From: Propionibacteriaceae bacterium
GTDB lineage: Bacteria; Actinomycetota; Actinomycetes; Propionibacteriales; Propionibacteriaceae
Assembly (NCBI GenBank): GCA_030532575.1
Contig: JAUNKV010000016.1
Coordinates: 1-58,668 of the forward strand
Direction of reading: 5' to 3'
DNA: 58,668 nucleotides
This document shows, in pieces, positions 1-7,563 of this stretch. Below the pieces are notes generated by a model. It searched no databases, was not told where the DNA came from, and was given only the letters and a program-made list of their open reading frames with translations. The translations under genes and the position numbers were made by a program. How positions within the stretch are numbered: position 1 is the stretch's first letter; each line of letters begins with the position of its first letter.

Positions 1-375
1 TTTCACCGACCACTGCGCCAACTTGAGACACTCATACCCCGAGAGCATCACTTCCCGAGAGTCCAATACATAGCCTCCCAAGAATCGACGAACTGACCCT
101 TCAAGTTGACTCATCCATCCATTATTGCATGCAGCGCACACACTCGCCGTCAACTCAGGGACCCAGCGATTCACACTGACACGCACCCTCTCAGGGATCA
201 TCTTTCCCCCCGAAAAGAAGAACTCATCAAATTCCGTCTTGTCACGCTCCCCTTTCATACCCCAAGCGTCGACCATTAACGGATAGATATCCGATCTACG
301 CAGCCACTTTGGCCACACATGCTCCTTTGTCCGCTTACCGCTCTTTCCACAGAACGAGCAAGCCCACTCTGCCAC
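1..375 (-). CDS. HNH-like zinc protein, 3' part outside window
   Basis: The reading frame is open on the minus strand from about 438 to base 1, so the C-terminus is cut off. The visible protein has a CSFCG pair, then KEHVWPKWL, and further on a CAACNNGWMSQLE block. This CxxC / EHxxP / CxxCNNGW pattern is typical of HNH-fold nuclease-like proteins of unassigned function that often occur in defence or mobile regions. I prefer the GTG start at 375 (or 378), because AGAAGGGAG lies 3-6 bases upstream. The ATG at 438 has no well-placed ribosome site. Base composition is clearly lower in G+C than the rest of the window, which suggests transfer. The catalytic role is inferred from motifs only. Confidence 0.6.
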   Translation of the reverse strand, partial: MAEWACSFCGKSGKRTKEHVWPKWLRRSDIYPLMVDAWGMKGERDKTEFDEFFFSGGKMIPERVRVSVNRWVPELTASVCAACNNGWMSQLEGSVRRFLGGYVLDSREVMLSGYECLKLAQWSVK

Positions 376-438
376 CACCGACTCCCTTCTGCTTCGCCAA
401 ACAACCCGACCAGGTAGCTCCAGCGACTTGGTTTTCAT

Positions 439-745
439 ACCCTTCTTTGCCAAGCGTCAACCACTTAGACTGAAACCAAGACCATCAGCACACCCCGACA
501 CCAAACAAACATCCAATATCTACAAGTATAACATTTGACTTGAACCATGAGCAAAGAGACACAACAGGCGAGAGATCAGGATGTTGCCGCAATCTTGTTT
601 TCCACTACTCACAGCAGCTCGCGATCGGATCGAAGCGTGGATTGAGACCACTGCTATGCACCCGCACAAAGACTACCGAAGTCACGGCAGCCGATGGCAC
701 ACACTGAAGAGTAATTAGAAAACTGAAATCCCCTTTCTCCTCGGG
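439..745. other. Low-G+C intergenic stretch
   Basis: No convincing gene is present. A 45-codon plus-strand frame (581-718) and a 31-codon minus-strand frame (654-749) are open but resemble no family I know. The minus-strand frame begins at an ATG that overlaps the stop of the AbiEi-like gene and may mark the lost start of its partner. I see no terminator or repeat. Confidence 0.5.
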
Positions 746-1300
746 TCATGCCAGCACCTCCAGCGCTTGCAGAACCGGCGTTCTTGCTCTCGGAAGCCGA
801 GTTGCCACTGCCATCAGGTCAGCTGGCTTGCCACCACGCCGCAGCCACTCCTTGAGCGCGTCACGTGCTGTCTCGTACCCGAACTGGCCGCGCAACCGGA
901 AGGCATCCGCGATGCACCGCTCAGGGGAGTAGAGACCTATTGACAGGTCCACACCGGGGATCACCATGTCAACGCGCCCGAGCTCGAAGCTGGCCACATC
1001 GAAGTGATGCCAGGCGATGGCGGCCCCGGTCGCTGGAGGTCGGGCGCCACGGGGGATCGCCACGTCAAGGCTCTCAGGGATGGCATCACTCAGGTCGTGA
1101 TGCACGAGCGCCGAGGTGAGGCAGATCGTCGCATCTGGACGCCGCGCCGCCGCCTCGACGAGGTCCCAGTCCGCAACAGCTGTCGAGGGCAGATAGACAC
1201 CTCGAGCGATCCGGTCATACCTCCCTGCCCGCGCAGCGCGGTAGAGGCCGCTGCGAGACAGGCCGCTCTTTGCCGACGAGGCTGGAGTCACCACACTCAT
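746..1300 (-). CDS. AbiEi-type antitoxin / transcriptional regulator (orphan)
   Basis: This 184-residue protein matches the AbiEi family, the antitoxin of type IV AbiE toxin-antitoxin systems. The family has an N-terminal winged helix (here SRSGLYRAARAGRYDRIARG) and a C-terminal domain containing LYSPERCIADAFRLR and LPRARTPVLQALE. In AbiE systems it represses its own promoter and counters the nucleotidyltransferase toxin AbiEii. The ATG at 1300 is chosen over 1306 because AGGGAG lies six bases upstream of it. The gene ends in ATGA, the overlap normally used to start abiEii, but the frame that follows closes after 31 codons and resembles no toxin. The antitoxin therefore appears orphaned. Confidence 0.75.
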   Translation of the reverse strand: MSVVTPASSAKSGLSRSGLYRAARAGRYDRIARGVYLPSTAVADWDLVEAAARRPDATICLTSALVHHDLSDAIPESLDVAIPRGARPPATGAAIAWHHFDVASFELGRVDMVIPGVDLSIGLYSPERCIADAFRLRGQFGYETARDALKEWLRRGGKPADLMAVATRLPRARTPVLQALEVLA

Positions 1301-1359
1301 GACCATCTCCCTGGTGAAACGAATTGCACATAGACAACTATATCTGACAACGTTTCATC

Positions 1360-3795
1360 TCAGGATTCTTCCGTCTCCTCCCTCATCTGCACCGCGTTGG
1401 CAACCAGGCGCGCTGTCCTGATCGCCTTCGAGCTGCCCTTGCGTTCGGCCAGGGCGGCGACGTTCGGGAGATCGACCGTCACGTGTCCGGGTACCTCCGG
1501 TAGGAAGCGCAGCACCGCCTCCAGGACCTGCCCGGCGCTGCTCGGTGGACGCTCTGAGGACGCGACGCCCTCGGCCAGGGCCACCAGTGCAGGCCAGGCC
1601 AGAGCCAGCCCCGTCGCCTCCGCCAGCGCGACGAGCAGGGCCACCTGCCGCTGGTGCGAGCCGAGACGCAGCTCCTCGGCCCAGCCGCACCGCCACGGGG
1701 CTGCCAGGTCCTCCGGGTTGAGCCGTCCCTCATCCCAGGCCGCCAGCAACGCGCCCGCGATCCGGTCCCGGTGGGTCGGGCCTGCCACATCGACGGCGGC
1801 CACCGCAGCGAGCGCCGTCACCGAGTCACACCGGAGCGCGGCCCCGAGCAGCAGCTCCAGGTGAACAGTGGCCGCCTGAGGTCCCGAGGCAGGAAGCCGG
1901 GTCAACACCTCAGCTGCCGGGCGTGAGGGATGGGCGGGCAGGAAGACCATCACTGCTGCGTGTTCACCACGCTCCCCGGGCGCGGGTCGGAAGACACGGC
2001 TCCACGCGCTGCCGTTGCCCAACAGGTCTGCACCCCGCAGGTCGTCCTCCTCGATCTCGACTCCTCGCTGCAGCCCCTGCCTCCCGGCCCCCACCGTCAC
2101 ATCCCGGAACCGCAGCTCAGCGGGCGGGCTGGGCTGCTGCCAGAACTCCAGCACCTCCCCCAGCCTGATCCCCTGCTCGCCAACGGGGACCTCGGCCAGG
2201 TCAGCCCAGTCCCCGATCTCCTCCAGCCGGGCGAGCCCGACGAGCAGATCGGTTGGCAGCAGCGGTTGGCCGCAGTCGACGAAGCGCCCCACCCGCTGCC
2301 GGAACTTCTGCCAGGACACGCGGCTCCCGGCATGGGTGGGGATGGACAGCAGGCACGGCACCTGCCCGATGGCCGTCAGGGCCTCGCGGACACGCCAGCT
2401 GACGAACTCGCTGAGCGGGGCCCGATCCACCCACATGCGGAACTCTCCGGTGCAGGCCTCGTGCCAGATGCTGGCGACCTGGTCGGCCAGGATGCTGGGG
2501 TGGCAGCACTCGCGCCGACAGCCCTCACCGTCCGGGTCGTCGTCGAAAGCCGCTTCCTCGGCAGCTGCGATCAGGGCATCCCACCTGACCAACACAGCAT
2601 CGCGCCCCTGCTCCCAGCCGACGGCGACGAGCCCGGCCAGGAGCTGTTCCTGAAGCAGCGGGTCGTCCTCGTCGGACTCGTCGAGAAGGTCCTTCAGCTC
2701 GGCCCACAGCTCCGGCTCCGCGAGTGGGACCACCGGCGTCGCCCGGGCACTCCCGGCTGGCTCCCGCCACAGCCCGAGCGACCCCGTCGTCGCTGCTTGA
2801 CCCCAGCCCTCCAGCAGCTTCGCTGCCCGGGTCGCCACCGTGGAGTCCTGGTCATGGACACTGGCCGCCACCACCTCCACCAGCTGGGCCGACGGCGCCG
2901 TCACCTGTTGCAGGGCCTTGGTCACCGCGCGTTTCGGTGGCTTCTGTGGGCGGGCCAGCACCTCAGCGGCCAGTATCGCGAGCTGGTCGTCGTCAAGGCC
3001 GAGGTCGGGCAGCTGCGCCACGATGCGTGTGATGACTGCGGCCTCTGCGGCTGGCAGGGCGGGTAGCCACAGCTCGGCCCGCTCCCAGAACAGCTGATCG
3101 AGCCCCAAGCCCTCGACCCAGATCAGCGCCATCTGCTGCGGGCCACGCTCATCGCCGCGAGCGATGACCTCGATCAGCATCCGCAGCAGCGTCTCGTCGT
3201 CCACCGGTTCCGCTGCCCTGAGCTCGGCCATACCCTCGCGCAGTCGACACAGGAAGTCCGAGGGGTCGGGATCGGGCCAGCCGAGCGCGTTCGGCACGGC
3301 GCAGGAGGCCACGAAGTGCTCCTGCCAGCGTCGCCCAGGCCTCGGGAGCACGTCGCCGCGCTGCCATTCCTGCCAGAACCCGGGATGCTCCGGCAGCGGC
3401 AGGTCGTGGGCGAGGATCAGCTCATCGAGCAGCCAGACGTGGAACCAGTCCACGTCTCGGCCTGGCAGCCTGCGCTGCAGCTCCAACGCCCACTCAGGCC
3501 CCAGCGCCGCGAAAGACTCCAGGACGAAACCCAGGTGCGCGGGGTCGTCGTTGAGGTGGCCGAGCAGGCCCAGCTCGATGATCGAGACGACCTCAGTGGT
3601 CTTGGCCCCGATACCAGCCGCCACCACCATGAGCACGGCGGGTTCGATGTCCTCGACGAGCCGGGGCAGCGCCCTCCTCAGTCCCTTGGCGGCAGCCACA
3701 CGGTCGGCCTCGGGGAGCTGACGGACAGCACGGATGGCCTCATCGACCCCCGTCCCACCGACGAGGGCGAGGAACTCATCTGGACCCCAGGACAT
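1360..3795 (-). CDS. Large helical-repeat protein of unknown function (DUF6493-like)
   Basis: A soluble 811-residue protein with no signal peptide or membrane segment. The sequence is leucine/alanine-rich and predicts as helical repeats almost throughout. The middle part (LARPQKPPKRAVTKALQQV, then a DSTVATRAAKLLEGWG stretch) resembles the HEAT-like core of actinobacterial DUF6493 proteins, but I am not certain of that family. The ATG at 3795 is preceded by AAGGAGG at ideal spacing, so longer upstream frames are rejected. It is divergent from the Clp_N-SRPBCC gene. The shared intergenic region contains a 66-bp palindrome. No catalytic motif was recognised; a scaffold or protein-binding role is a guess. 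Confidence 0.6.
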   Translation of the reverse strand: MSWGPDEFLALVGGTGVDEAIRAVRQLPEADRVAAAKGLRRALPRLVEDIEPAVLMVVAAGIGAKTTEVVSIIELGLLGHLNDDPAHLGFVLESFAALGPEWALELQRRLPGRDVDWFHVWLLDELILAHDLPLPEHPGFWQEWQRGDVLPRPGRRWQEHFVASCAVPNALGWPDPDPSDFLCRLREGMAELRAAEPVDDETLLRMLIEVIARGDERGPQQMALIWVEGLGLDQLFWERAELWLPALPAAEAAVITRIVAQLPDLGLDDDQLAILAAEVLARPQKPPKRAVTKALQQVTAPSAQLVEVVAASVHDQDSTVATRAAKLLEGWGQAATTGSLGLWREPAGSARATPVVPLAEPELWAELKDLLDESDEDDPLLQEQLLAGLVAVGWEQGRDAVLVRWDALIAAAEEAAFDDDPDGEGCRRECCHPSILADQVASIWHEACTGEFRMWVDRAPLSEFVSWRVREALTAIGQVPCLLSIPTHAGSRVSWQKFRQRVGRFVDCGQPLLPTDLLVGLARLEEIGDWADLAEVPVGEQGIRLGEVLEFWQQPSPPAELRFRDVTVGAGRQGLQRGVEIEEDDLRGADLLGNGSAWSRVFRPAPGERGEHAAVMVFLPAHPSRPAAEVLTRLPASGPQAATVHLELLLGAALRCDSVTALAAVAAVDVAGPTHRDRIAGALLAAWDEGRLNPEDLAAPWRCGWAEELRLGSHQRQVALLVALAEATGLALAWPALVALAEGVASSERPPSSAGQVLEAVLRFLPEVPGHVTVDLPNVAALAERKGSSKAIRTARLVANAVQMREETEES

Positions 3796-3867
3796 CGGGT
3801 ACCTCCTTGTGGACTGCACCAGATGATGCCAGCTCGCCCTGACATTTTCCGTCCCAGCCCGAGAGCG

Positions 3868-3933
3868 CGGTATTTTCTGCCATTCTTGGGCCACACGGGG
3901 CCTCCCCGGCACGAAGAATGGCAGAAAACACCG
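3868..3933. repeat. 66-bp palindromic element, copy 1
   Basis: Perfect 15-base arms (TTTTCTGCCATTCTT, 3873-3887, and its complement, 3914-3928) extend outward to CGGT/ACCG with one mismatch. A second element of the same total length and the same arms lies at 43401-43466, with a different loop. The right arm ends about 11 bases before the ATG of the next gene. It could be a REP-like or small mobile element, or a hairpin in the 5' leader. Confidence 0.8.
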
Positions 3934-3944
3934 GAAGGCAGCGG

Positions 3945-5013
3945 ATGAACACGGAGTGGACGCAGCAGGTCAGCGCCTTGGCCGAGGAGGAACAGCGGCG
4001 ATCCCACTGCCCGCAGGTCGAGGCCGAGCATCTGCTGCTTGCGATGCTCCACCTCGACGACGCGGTGGGTGATGCGCTACGACAGCAGGGAGTCAGCCTC
4101 GAGGTCGCTCGACAGGCCTGTGAGCACGTCCACCCCGTCGAAGAGAAAGAGGCAGGAACACCGGGCGAGACCAGATTTCGGGAAGGGGTCCAGGCCACCC
4201 TGGAGCGAGCCGCCAACCAACCACTCCCCGATGTCGCCCTGCTCCAGCTCCTGCTCCAGGACCCATCCGAGCGGACCACGAAGGTGCTGCAGGAGCTTCG
4301 CATCGCCTACGAGAACCTGCGCCTGCCCACCCAGAAGAAGCTTCCCCCCCCCGACTTGCAGATCACCCACCAGAGCGTCGTACCAGCCCCGTCCAAGGCA
4401 GTGTGGGCCGTGGTCTCCGACCCCTCCCGCCTGCACGAGTGGGCAAGCTTCGTCTTCGATCACTGCGAGCTGGACCCGACGGGTGTGCCGATCACCTGGA
4501 GCGATCCCGGCACCAAACGCCACGGGCTGCTCACCGTCGTCACGGACGGCAGCAGGAGCGAGAACCTGATCCTTGTCGAGAGACCGTTGAAAGAGCTGCG
4601 CTGGGACATCGTGGAGCCGGAGAACCGCACGACACCCCCGGCCGCCTGCGTGTCACCCTCGAACCTCACGAACAGGGAACCAACCTGACCCTGACGCTGG
4701 AGCTCACCGATTTCGACGAATCCGAACTGCCGACGAACTTCGCCTTCCGCAAGATCTTGCTTCCCGTCGGGATGTGGTACGTGCGCCGGGTGGTGACCAA
4801 GAGGGTGCGCGGTGAGGTGGGGTCGTCACGAGGATCGTCATGGTGGGCACCTGGCAAGGGATGCGACGAAGATCGCACTGGAGCGTGCGTTCGAGGAGGA
4901 CAACGCAGCCAGGGGGTCACCAGGGCGACCGCAGTAGATTCCGCCCTCACCGCGCACCCTCCAAGTTCCTGAAGACCTTCGCCACCGATATCGCCCGGGC
5001 TGCTCAATCCTGA
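3945..5013 (+). pseudogene. Clp_N-SRPBCC fusion, frameshifted and interrupted by a MITE
   Basis: Residues 1 to about 130 form a Clp repeat (N) domain (VEAEHLLLAMLHLDD, then ALLQLLLQDP) without any AAA+ ATPase. An SRPBCC/START-like domain follows (QITHQSVVPAPSKAVWAVV). The start at 3945 has GGAAGG six bases upstream. The frame is lost at a run of five C (4635-4639). One extra C would continue it as PPGRLRVTLEPHEQ and on to WYVRRVVTK. The gene is then cut by a 161-bp mobile element at 4801-4961. Removing that element plus one CAA target copy joins VVTK directly to FLKTFATDIARAAQS and a stop at 5011-5013. The gene was therefore intact before the insertion. The C-run change could also be a sequencing error. 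Confidence 0.85.
4801..4961 (+). mobile_element. MITE copy 1 (161 bp), target duplication CAA
   Basis: Terminal inverted repeats are perfect over 17 bases (GAGGGTGCGCGGTGAGG at the left end, its complement at the right). CAA lies on both sides (4798-4800 and 4962-4964). The interior is the same as in the copies at 36555 and 56315. It keeps a short frame ending RGSPGRPQ and TAG close to the right end, which looks like the tail of a deleted transposase. It lies inside the Clp_N-SRPBCC gene. Confidence 0.92.
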
Positions 5014-5039
5014 GGACGCCCCGAGCCGACGCTCAAACC

Positions 5040-5408
5040 TCAGGACAGCAGCCACCATGCCGAGGCGAGGTGGATCACGGTTGCCACGAAGGGCGGGATC
5101 GCCTGCATCCTGGCTCGGCGGAACACGATCAGGGCATCGAACAGCTCAACCACCCCTGCCACCAGGAACCAGGTAGCGGCCTGGGTCGGCAGCAGCAGCG
5201 CCACCGCAGCGGTTCCCAGACCGAAGGGCACCGCTCTGGCCGCATACATCTGGGCGAAGTAGGTGGTCGCCGTACCGGGAGTTGCTTCGCCGTCGAGTGG
5301 GTTTCCCGGCATAGCGCGCGGAGCCACCAGGGCCACCACCCCGAACGCCGCCGAACCCAGCGCGACAAGGGCATTGAGAACCATCAACCAGGCCATCACT
5401 CCATCCAT
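5040..5408 (-). CDS. Small four-helix membrane protein (DUF4267-like)
   Basis: 122 residues with four predicted membrane segments: WLMVLNALVALGSAAFGVVA near the start, AVPFGLGTAAVALLL and TWFLVAGVVELFDALIVF in the middle, and VATVIHLASAWWLL at the end. The layout resembles small DUF4267-type proteins, but no function is known. There is no clear Shine-Dalgarno site before the ATG at 5408. An internal ATG at 5396 has GGAG only two bases upstream, so the start is uncertain. It lies 67 bases downstream of the DUF418 gene and may be read with it. Confidence 0.6.
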   Translation of the reverse strand: MDGVMAWLMVLNALVALGSAAFGVVALVAPRAMPGNPLDGEATPGTATTYFAQMYAARAVPFGLGTAAVALLLPTQAATWFLVAGVVELFDALIVFRRARMQAIPPFVATVIHLASAWWLLS

Positions 5409-5475
5409 AAATGAAGCATATCGTATTTGAAAGAGATCATTTTTGGAGGCGATTTGCCCAATTCTTCAGTGCTCT

Positions 5476-6669
5476 TCAGGCCCTCGGGGCACCCCAGCCA
5501 GGCGTCAGGCGCATGGCCGCCCGGTAGCTCACCGCCCAAAGTCGTTCCAGCGGCCCCTGGCCGAGGAACCGTCGCCAGAGGTGGGCGAAGACCAGCAGGA
5601 CCAGGGCCACCAGCAGGTAGCAGGACACGATGGTGCCCGCCCCGAAGGAGGCCGGGAATCGGCCGTCGAGGTTGAGCGCCCAGTCACTGAACAGGAACAT
5701 GCACACCACGTTCTGGCCCACGTAGCAGCTGAGCGCCATCCGCCCCACGTCCTCCAAGCGACGACCCGCCCAGCCCGGCTCCCGGGTCAGGTAGAACTGC
5801 CCTGCGGCGGCTGCGATCCCCAACGCCACGAACACCGGCAGCAGGTAGCGGTGGCTCAACTGCGGGGCGAAGGGCAGCGGGGTGACGACGGGAGCCACAG
5901 TCAGGAACAGATCGAGGGCGAACACCACGGCCCCGACCCACATGAGCCAACGCCTCATCCTGGCCCCCACCGGGCGGAACAGGCCACGTTGGAGCAGGTA
6001 CGCCCCGAGCAGGAACGTCGCGAAGGTCATCGGCAGGATCATCAACGCCTCCATCCGGTTGTAGACCAGATTCGTGGCCCGCTCCACCACCCCATCCCAC
6101 CAGGTGGCAGGGTCGTCTCTCCCCGCATCCGCCTCGGCTCCGAAGATCGCCTCGATGATGTCCCGGCGGAAGTAGTTCAGGAAGTCATAGGTCACGACGA
6201 TGGCCAGGTGGATGGAGGTTGCCATGATCCACACCACACGTTGGGTGCGCGGGCTGGTCAGCAGCAGGTAGGCGACGATCATGCCGGTCAGCGAGTAGGA
6301 CATCAGTACGTCGAACTGGAAGACCAGCACGTAATGGAGCACCCCGTCCAGGAACAGCAACACCGCACGCCAGATGTAAACCTCGGGCCAGCACCTGCCG
6401 CGACTTCGTGCCGAGTCGTGCTGGATCAGCAGCCCCATGCCGAACATCAAGGTGAGCAACGCCAGGAACTTCCCGTTGCTGAGCTGCCTCAGCACCGCCC
6501 GGAGCGGGTCCACGGTGACCATCTCCACGTTCTCAGCGGACAGGACTTCGTCCCCGGGCAACGCCACCCAGACGAAGATGTTGCTGGCCAGGGTGCCGAG
6601 GATCGCAAGCCCCCGGAGCACGTCCAGGACCCTGATCCGCTCCTGGGCCGTCGTTGTCGTCTGCTGCAT
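5476..6669 (-). CDS. DUF418 / YeiB-family integral membrane protein
   Basis: A 397-residue polytopic protein. It opens with RIRVLDVLRGLAILGTLASN, the N-terminal signature of the YeiB/DUF418 family, followed by about nine or ten hydrophobic segments. It ends with the DUF418 pattern LGQGPLERLWAVSYR. Members are inner-membrane proteins of uncertain role, sometimes suggested to be acyltransferase-like or transporters. The upstream region holds a near-palindrome at 6768-6785 that could be an operator. The NarL-type two-component genes lie just upstream on the same strand, but a ~250-base gap argues for a separate promoter. Confidence 0.8.
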   Translation of the reverse strand: MQQTTTTAQERIRVLDVLRGLAILGTLASNIFVWVALPGDEVLSAENVEMVTVDPLRAVLRQLSNGKFLALLTLMFGMGLLIQHDSARSRGRCWPEVYIWRAVLLFLDGVLHYVLVFQFDVLMSYSLTGMIVAYLLLTSPRTQRVVWIMATSIHLAIVVTYDFLNYFRRDIIEAIFGAEADAGRDDPATWWDGVVERATNLVYNRMEALMILPMTFATFLLGAYLLQRGLFRPVGARMRRWLMWVGAVVFALDLFLTVAPVVTPLPFAPQLSHRYLLPVFVALGIAAAAGQFYLTREPGWAGRRLEDVGRMALSCYVGQNVVCMFLFSDWALNLDGRFPASFGAGTIVSCYLLVALVLLVFAHLWRRFLGQGPLERLWAVSYRAAMRLTPGWGAPRA

Positions 6670-6767
6670 GGGCTGGCTGTCCTTTCGTCAGAACTCCATC
6701 CCAGCAGCGACGACGCAGGCGTACAGTCCCCGAGGAGCGACAAAACCAGTTGTCAGAAACCGATCTC

Positions 6768-6785
6768 TGTCGTCAGATGATGACA
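6768..6785. promoter_or_regulatory. Candidate operator upstream of DUF418 gene
   Basis: TGTCGTCA-GA-TGATGACA is an inverted repeat with seven of eight positions matching. It lies about 100 bases upstream of the DUF418 start. A further GTCA half-site is close by at about 6751. The binding protein is unknown; the adjacent NarL-type regulator is one candidate. Confidence 0.3.
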
Positions 6786-6850
6786 TGGCTCAGGTACCTG
6801 CACTGGATGCCAGGGGTCTCGAGGTGGACTGCTCGCTGGCGCTCGCGGTC

Positions 6851-6892
6851 CGGCTCGACCAGCGGGGGTAGGGACTCCCGGCCCGACCAGCG
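6851..6892 (+). repeat. Intergenic short motif, two copies
   Basis: GGCTCGACCAGCGG at 6851-6864 and the variant GGCCCGACCAGCGG at 6879-6892. The same motif recurs in other gaps at 36418, 36463, 36512, 8802 and 52208 (the last two are diverged). It is never inside a called gene here. Confidence 0.6.
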
Positions 6893-6918
6893 GAAAAGGG
6901 AGCCGCCCAACGGGGCGA

Positions 6919-7563
6919 CTACATCAGCCCGCCCTCGTAGGCGACCACCACCAGCTGGGCGCGATCCCTGACCCTCAGCTTGCCGAGCAGCCGCGCCACA
7001 TAGGTACGGGCCGTTGCGGGGGTGACACTGAGCCCCGCCGCCAGCTCGTCGTTGGACAGGCCCTGCGCGACGAGCCGGAGCGCCTCGCGCTCCCGGAGGG
7101 TCAGCCCGGCGATCCGCTCCGCCGCCCTTGGATCGCGCGGTGCCATCCGACCGATGAGTCGTCGCGTCACCTCCGGAGCCAGCAGCGCGTTCCCGGCGTG
7201 GACCACCCGGATGGCGTGCAGGATTTCCACCGGCGGGCTGTTCTTCAGCAGGAACCCCGCCACCCCAGCCCCGAGCGCGGCCTGGACGTACTCATCCAGA
7301 TCGAACACCGTGAGCATGATGATCCGTGGCCCCTGCGGCAGGGCCCCCAGTCGGCGGGCCACCTCCAGGCCGTCCATGCCCGGCATCTGCACATCCACCA
7401 GCAGTACGTCCGGCCGCTCCTCCCGCGCCAGCACCAGGGCAGCTGCCCCATCAGCGGCCTCCCCAACGACCACCATGCCGGGATCGCTGTCCACCAGCAT
7501 CCGCATCGCCCCACGCAGGGCCGCTTCGTCATCCACCAACCCGACCCGAATCCTCAGGCTCAT
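6919..7563 (-). CDS. NarL/LuxR-family response regulator
   Basis: A 214-residue two-domain regulator. The receiver domain has acidic residues at VDDE (10-13), the phosphorylated Asp57 in LLVDVQMPG, and Lys in FLLKNSPP. The C-terminal LuxR-type helix-turn-helix contains LTLREREALRLVAQGLSNDE. The start at 7563 overlaps the stop of the sensor kinase gene by ATGA, so the two are translationally coupled. It should be phosphorylated by that kinase and bind DNA as a dimer. The target genes are not shown by the sequence; the neighbouring DUF418 gene is a candidate. Confidence 0.92.
   Translation of the reverse strand: MSLRIRVGLVDDEAALRGAMRMLVDSDPGMVVVGEAADGAAALVLAREERPDVLLVDVQMPGMDGLEVARRLGALPQGPRIIMLTVFDLDEYVQAALGAGVAGFLLKNSPPVEILHAIRVVHAGNALLAPEVTRRLIGRMAPRDPRAAERIAGLTLREREALRLVAQGLSNDELAAGLSVTPATARTYVARLLGKLRVRDRAQLVVVAYEGGLM

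Noticed and set aside
581-718. 45-codon frame starting MLPQSCFPLL
   Set aside because: No ribosome site or similarity that I recognise; left as unassigned sequence.
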